Part shown: positions 61,957 to 64,000 of the stretch, piece by piece
How positions within the stretch are numbered: the first letter of the stretch is position 1
Layout of the letters: each line of letters begins with the position of its first letter
NCBI GenBank assembly: GCA_022710935.1
Contig: JAKLFY010000001.1
Coordinates: 247,015-311,014, forward strand
Direction of reading: 5' to 3'
Source of the DNA: Verrucomicrobiota bacterium
GTDB taxonomy: Bacteria; Verrucomicrobiota; Verrucomicrobiia; Limisphaerales; J093
DNA length: 64,000 nt
The notes under the pieces: model-generated
What the model saw: the letters and a program-made list of their open reading frames with translations, nothing else
Databases searched by the model: none
What the model was told of the DNA's origin: nothing
Program-made: the position numbers and the translations under genes

Positions 61957-62879
61957 GCGCGCGCGTTGTCGGACAACGGATCCATGAGATGGATGAACAC
62001 GTCCTCCAGACTCGATTCGGCGGACTGCCACGTGTAAGGCGCAACGCGAAACGGCTGCGTGTTGCGATCGAGCAACGCCGCGTCATCGCCGCTCACATGC
62101 AGCGCGTTGCCAAAGGGCACGGCCTGCCGCACACCGGGGACGGAACGAAGCCGCTGCGCCAAGTCCATGAGCCGCGGCCCGGTCACCTCCCACGTGGTCA
62201 GGTTCGCCTGGGCAACGACCTCCGACACGGTGCCCTGCGTCAACAACTTGCCGTACCCAATGTAGGCCAGCCGATGACAACGCTCGGCCTCATCCATGTA
62301 GTGCGTGGCGATCAGGCACGTGAGCCCGGCCGCGGCCAGTTGGTGAATCTCCTCCCAGAAGTCCCGCCGCGCCTTCGGGTCCACACCTGCGGTCGGTTCG
62401 TCCAGTAACAGCAACTTTGGCTCGTGAATCATGCAGGCAGCCAGCGCCAGGCGCTGCTTCCAGCCACCCGACAGAGTGCCCGCAAGCTGACTCCGCCGTC
62501 CGGCCAACCCCAGCCGCTCGAGGCTCGCCGCAACCGCGTTGCGCCGGTCCGGGATCGCATACATCCGGGCGACGAAATCGAGGTTCTCCTCGATGCTCAG
62601 GTCCTCGTAAAAGCTGAACCGCTGCGTCATGTAACCAACCCGGCGCTTGATCTGCTCGCTCTCTCGGATCACATCGTAGCCCAGACAGGTGCCGCTCCCG
62701 GCATCCGCCCGCAGCAACCCACACAGCATCCGAATAAACGTGGTCTTGCCGCTGCCGTTCGGACCCAAGAACCCGCAGATCTCCCCCGCCTGCACTTCGA
62801 GATCAATGTGGTCCACGGCGGTCAGACGCCCGAACCGCTTCGTCATTCCACGCACGTCGATGGCTGCCGTAACGCTCAT
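61953..62879 (-). CDS. ABC transporter ATP-binding protein (YbhF-like)
   Basis: About 308 residues from the ATG at 62879, overlapping the fusion-protein stop codon by four bases. Walker A is GFLGPNGSGKTTFIRMLCG, the Q-loop is GYMTQRFSFYEDLSIEENL, the signature is GTLSGGWKQRLALAACMIHE (LSGGW, one residue off the usual LSGGQ), Walker B is PKLLLLDEPTAGVDP, and the switch His is in IATHYMDEAERC. The C-terminal extension (ARVAPYTWQSAESSLEDVFI type) is usual for DrrA/YbhF ATPases. It powers the permease encoded immediately downstream. Confidence 0.93.
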   Translation of the reverse strand: MSVTAAIDVRGMTKRFGRLTAVDHIDLEVQAGEICGFLGPNGSGKTTFIRMLCGLLRADAGSGTCLGYDVIRESEQIKRRVGYMTQRFSFYEDLSIEENLDFVARMYAIPDRRNAVAASLERLGLAGRRSQLAGTLSGGWKQRLALAACMIHEPKLLLLDEPTAGVDPKARRDFWEEIHQLAAAGLTCLIATHYMDEAERCHRLAYIGYGKLLTQGTVSEVVAQANLTTWEVTGPRLMDLAQRLRSVPGVRQAVPFGNALHVSGDDAALLDRNTQPFRVAPYTWQSAESSLEDVFIHLMDPLSDNARA

Positions 62880-63892
62880 GGGTGGCGGACAGGCAGGACC
62901 ACCTCGACAGGTTGGCCGGGATGCAGCCCCACGGCGATGCCGCCCTCGAAGGCGGCCTCGATGAGATAAACGAATTTCTCCCGGTTCGCCCGGCTGTAGA
63001 TCATGGGCGGGCTGTACTCGGCCCGCGGCGAAATGAAATTCACCGTGGCCGGGACGCTCTCGCGGACGCCGTCCATGAACACCTGGACAACCTCCCCGAG
63101 CTGCACCCGGGCAAGCTGCGCCTCCGGCACGAACACCCGCAGCTTGATGTTCGCCGGCGGCAACAACACCACCACGGGCCGCCCCGCCCCCACCCATTCC
63201 CCCTCGCGAAAAAGAGTGTCGAAAACAAGCCCGGACTCGGGCGCGCTCTGGCGTTTCTGGTTCAGACTCCACTCCGCCTGCGTCAACGCGGCTTCCAAGG
63301 CGCGAACGTTGGCTTCCGCCGCCGCCACCTGATCCGCCCGTGCCCCCAACCGCGCCGTCTCGAGCTCTGCCTCCAGCGACCTGACCCGTTCGCGGCACTG
63401 ATCACGCGCCGAGCAGGCAGCATCCATCTCCTGCTGGGCCGATGCCCCTGCCTGCCAGAGGCTTTGCTCCCGCGCCAGTTCCTTCTCCGCCAGTTCGAGC
63501 GCCGCCTGTGCCTCCTTGAGACTGGCATCGAGCGCGCCGATCTCCGAAGGACGTTTGCCCTTCTTCGCATCCTCCAGCGTCGCACGCGCCTGGGTCAACC
63601 GCCGCTCGGCCTCGTCCCGCGCCGCCCGCTCTAGACTGCTCTCCAAAGTGAAAAGCGGATCGTCCGCCTCCACCTGGCCGCCCCGCGCCACGTGCAGTCC
63701 CTCGACGGCTCCGCTCAGCGGGCATGCCACATACACATACTCCCCTTCGAGGTACCCTTGAAGACGGTCAGACACAGTCGGCTGACACCCCGTCAGCAGC
63801 ATCACAACGACAGCGCTCAGGCCGGCGAACACCGACGATCGAGCACGTCCGAACACAGACCCTCGCGATCCTCGCCGCAATGAGTTCATCAT
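62876..63892 (-). CDS. HlyD/YbhG-like membrane fusion lipoprotein
   Basis: 338 residues from a double ATG at 63892, with AGGGGGG about six bases upstream. The N-terminus is a lipoprotein signal with lipobox LTGC (SVFAGLSAVVVMLLTGCQPT). It has the biotinyl-lipoyl half-motifs (VACPLSGAVEGLHVARGGQV and SGLVFDTLFREGEWVGAGRP) on both sides of a long alpha-helical hairpin (residues about 90-215, Ala/Glu/Arg-rich). The final beta-barrel part is LRVFVPEAQLARVQLGEVVQ. It bridges the inner-membrane ABC exporter to an outer-membrane channel. It begins 12 bases after the partial gene at the right edge. Confidence 0.92.
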   Translation of the reverse strand: MMNSLRRGSRGSVFGRARSSVFAGLSAVVVMLLTGCQPTVSDRLQGYLEGEYVYVACPLSGAVEGLHVARGGQVEADDPLFTLESSLERAARDEAERRLTQARATLEDAKKGKRPSEIGALDASLKEAQAALELAEKELAREQSLWQAGASAQQEMDAACSARDQCRERVRSLEAELETARLGARADQVAAAEANVRALEAALTQAEWSLNQKRQSAPESGLVFDTLFREGEWVGAGRPVVVLLPPANIKLRVFVPEAQLARVQLGEVVQVFMDGVRESVPATVNFISPRAEYSPPMIYSRANREKFVYLIEAAFEGGIAVGLHPGQPVEVVLPVRHP

Positions 63893-63904
63893 TGAGACCC
63901 CCCT

Positions 63905-64000
63905 TCACCCCACGACATTGACCTGCAAATCCCGCATCGTCGCCAACTCCCCCAGCGCGCCCAATCCACGCAGCGGACGCGCCCCATCCCGCCGCCTCAC
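63905..64000 (-). CDS. 3' end of an upstream gene (partial)
   Basis: The last 31 codons of a leftward frame enter from the right edge (DGARPLRGLGALGELATMRD, then LQVNVVG and TGA at 63905-63907). The stop is 12 bases before the fusion-protein start, so it is probably the first gene of the efflux operon in view. A TolC-type outer-membrane channel or a regulator would be usual at this place, but the fragment is too short to say. Confidence 0.55.
   Translation of the reverse strand: MRRRDGARPLRGLGALGELATMRDLQVNVVG

Noticed and set aside
1..64000. CRISPR arrays, tRNA and rRNA genes, riboswitches
   Set aside because: I saw no regularly spaced short repeats, no cloverleaf-like sequence and no rRNA-like stretch on either strand.

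Overview
The window is a GC-rich bacterial chromosome segment with about 33 protein genes. I found no rRNA, tRNA or CRISPR array. Gene content points to Verrucomicrobiota, probably a Limisphaerales/Pedosphaera-like lineage: a giant secreted lamin-tail/CotH protein, a DUF1080 (3-keto-disaccharide hydrolase) protein, a Tat-exported DegT-type aminotransferase, many secreted glycoside hydrolases, and a shared C-terminal domain on large secreted proteins. This placement is an inference from gene content, not from a marker gene.

Layout. 1-3843 (minus): three genes in one direction. They encode a small stand-alone protein resembling a protease prodomain, a zinc metalloprotease carrying the same N-terminal region, and a long lipase/LCAT-like alpha/beta hydrolase that runs off the left edge. 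None has an evident signal peptide. 3844-13063 (mostly minus): a looser accessory and regulatory region. It holds an IS5-type transposase remnant, a 1163-residue multi-membrane Cache-like protein next to a LuxR-type regulator, a NusG/RfaH-like factor behind a small winged-helix protein, a sigma-54 activator with an altered core motif and no phospho-acceptor Asp, and an ECF sigma factor. 13263-14609: an exported serine hydrolase.

14717-21613 (minus): a four-gene run of sugar-isomerase-like TIM barrel, beta-propeller, Tat-exported DegT aminotransferase and GH106 alpha-L-rhamnosidase. All appear to be exported. 21745-21860 is a MITE-like palindromic element. 21964-31470: an AI-2E family permease, then on the minus strand a huge TPM-type coiled-coil membrane protein, a GH38 alpha-mannosidase and a D,D-carboxypeptidase. 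31579-34202: an FAD oxidoreductase with a carbohydrate-binding-like front, coupled by a 4-base overlap to a SIS-domain sugar-phosphate isomerase. 34296-42425: the 2709-residue LTD/CotH/cadherin-like surface protein. Convergent to it is an unclassified 1264-residue secreted protein (46282-42488), preceded by two small genes.

47273-60683: an M24 peptidase divergent from a Na/Pi cotransporter, two tandem GH127/DUF1680-type arabinofuranosidase-like enzymes (plus), then on the minus strand a GH26-like enzyme, a secreted alpha/beta hydrolase and a DUF1080 protein. 60814-64000 (minus): an efflux operon of membrane-fusion lipoprotein, fused ABC ATPase and ABC-2 permease, with the last codons of an upstream gene at the right edge.

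The dominant theme is extracytoplasmic breakdown of plant- or algal-type polysaccharides (rhamnose, arabinose, mannose), with an accessory regulatory and hydrolase island at the left. The best candidates for undescribed biology are the prodomain/protease/lipase cluster, the exported DegT pathway, and the Cache-type membrane giant with its LuxR partner.
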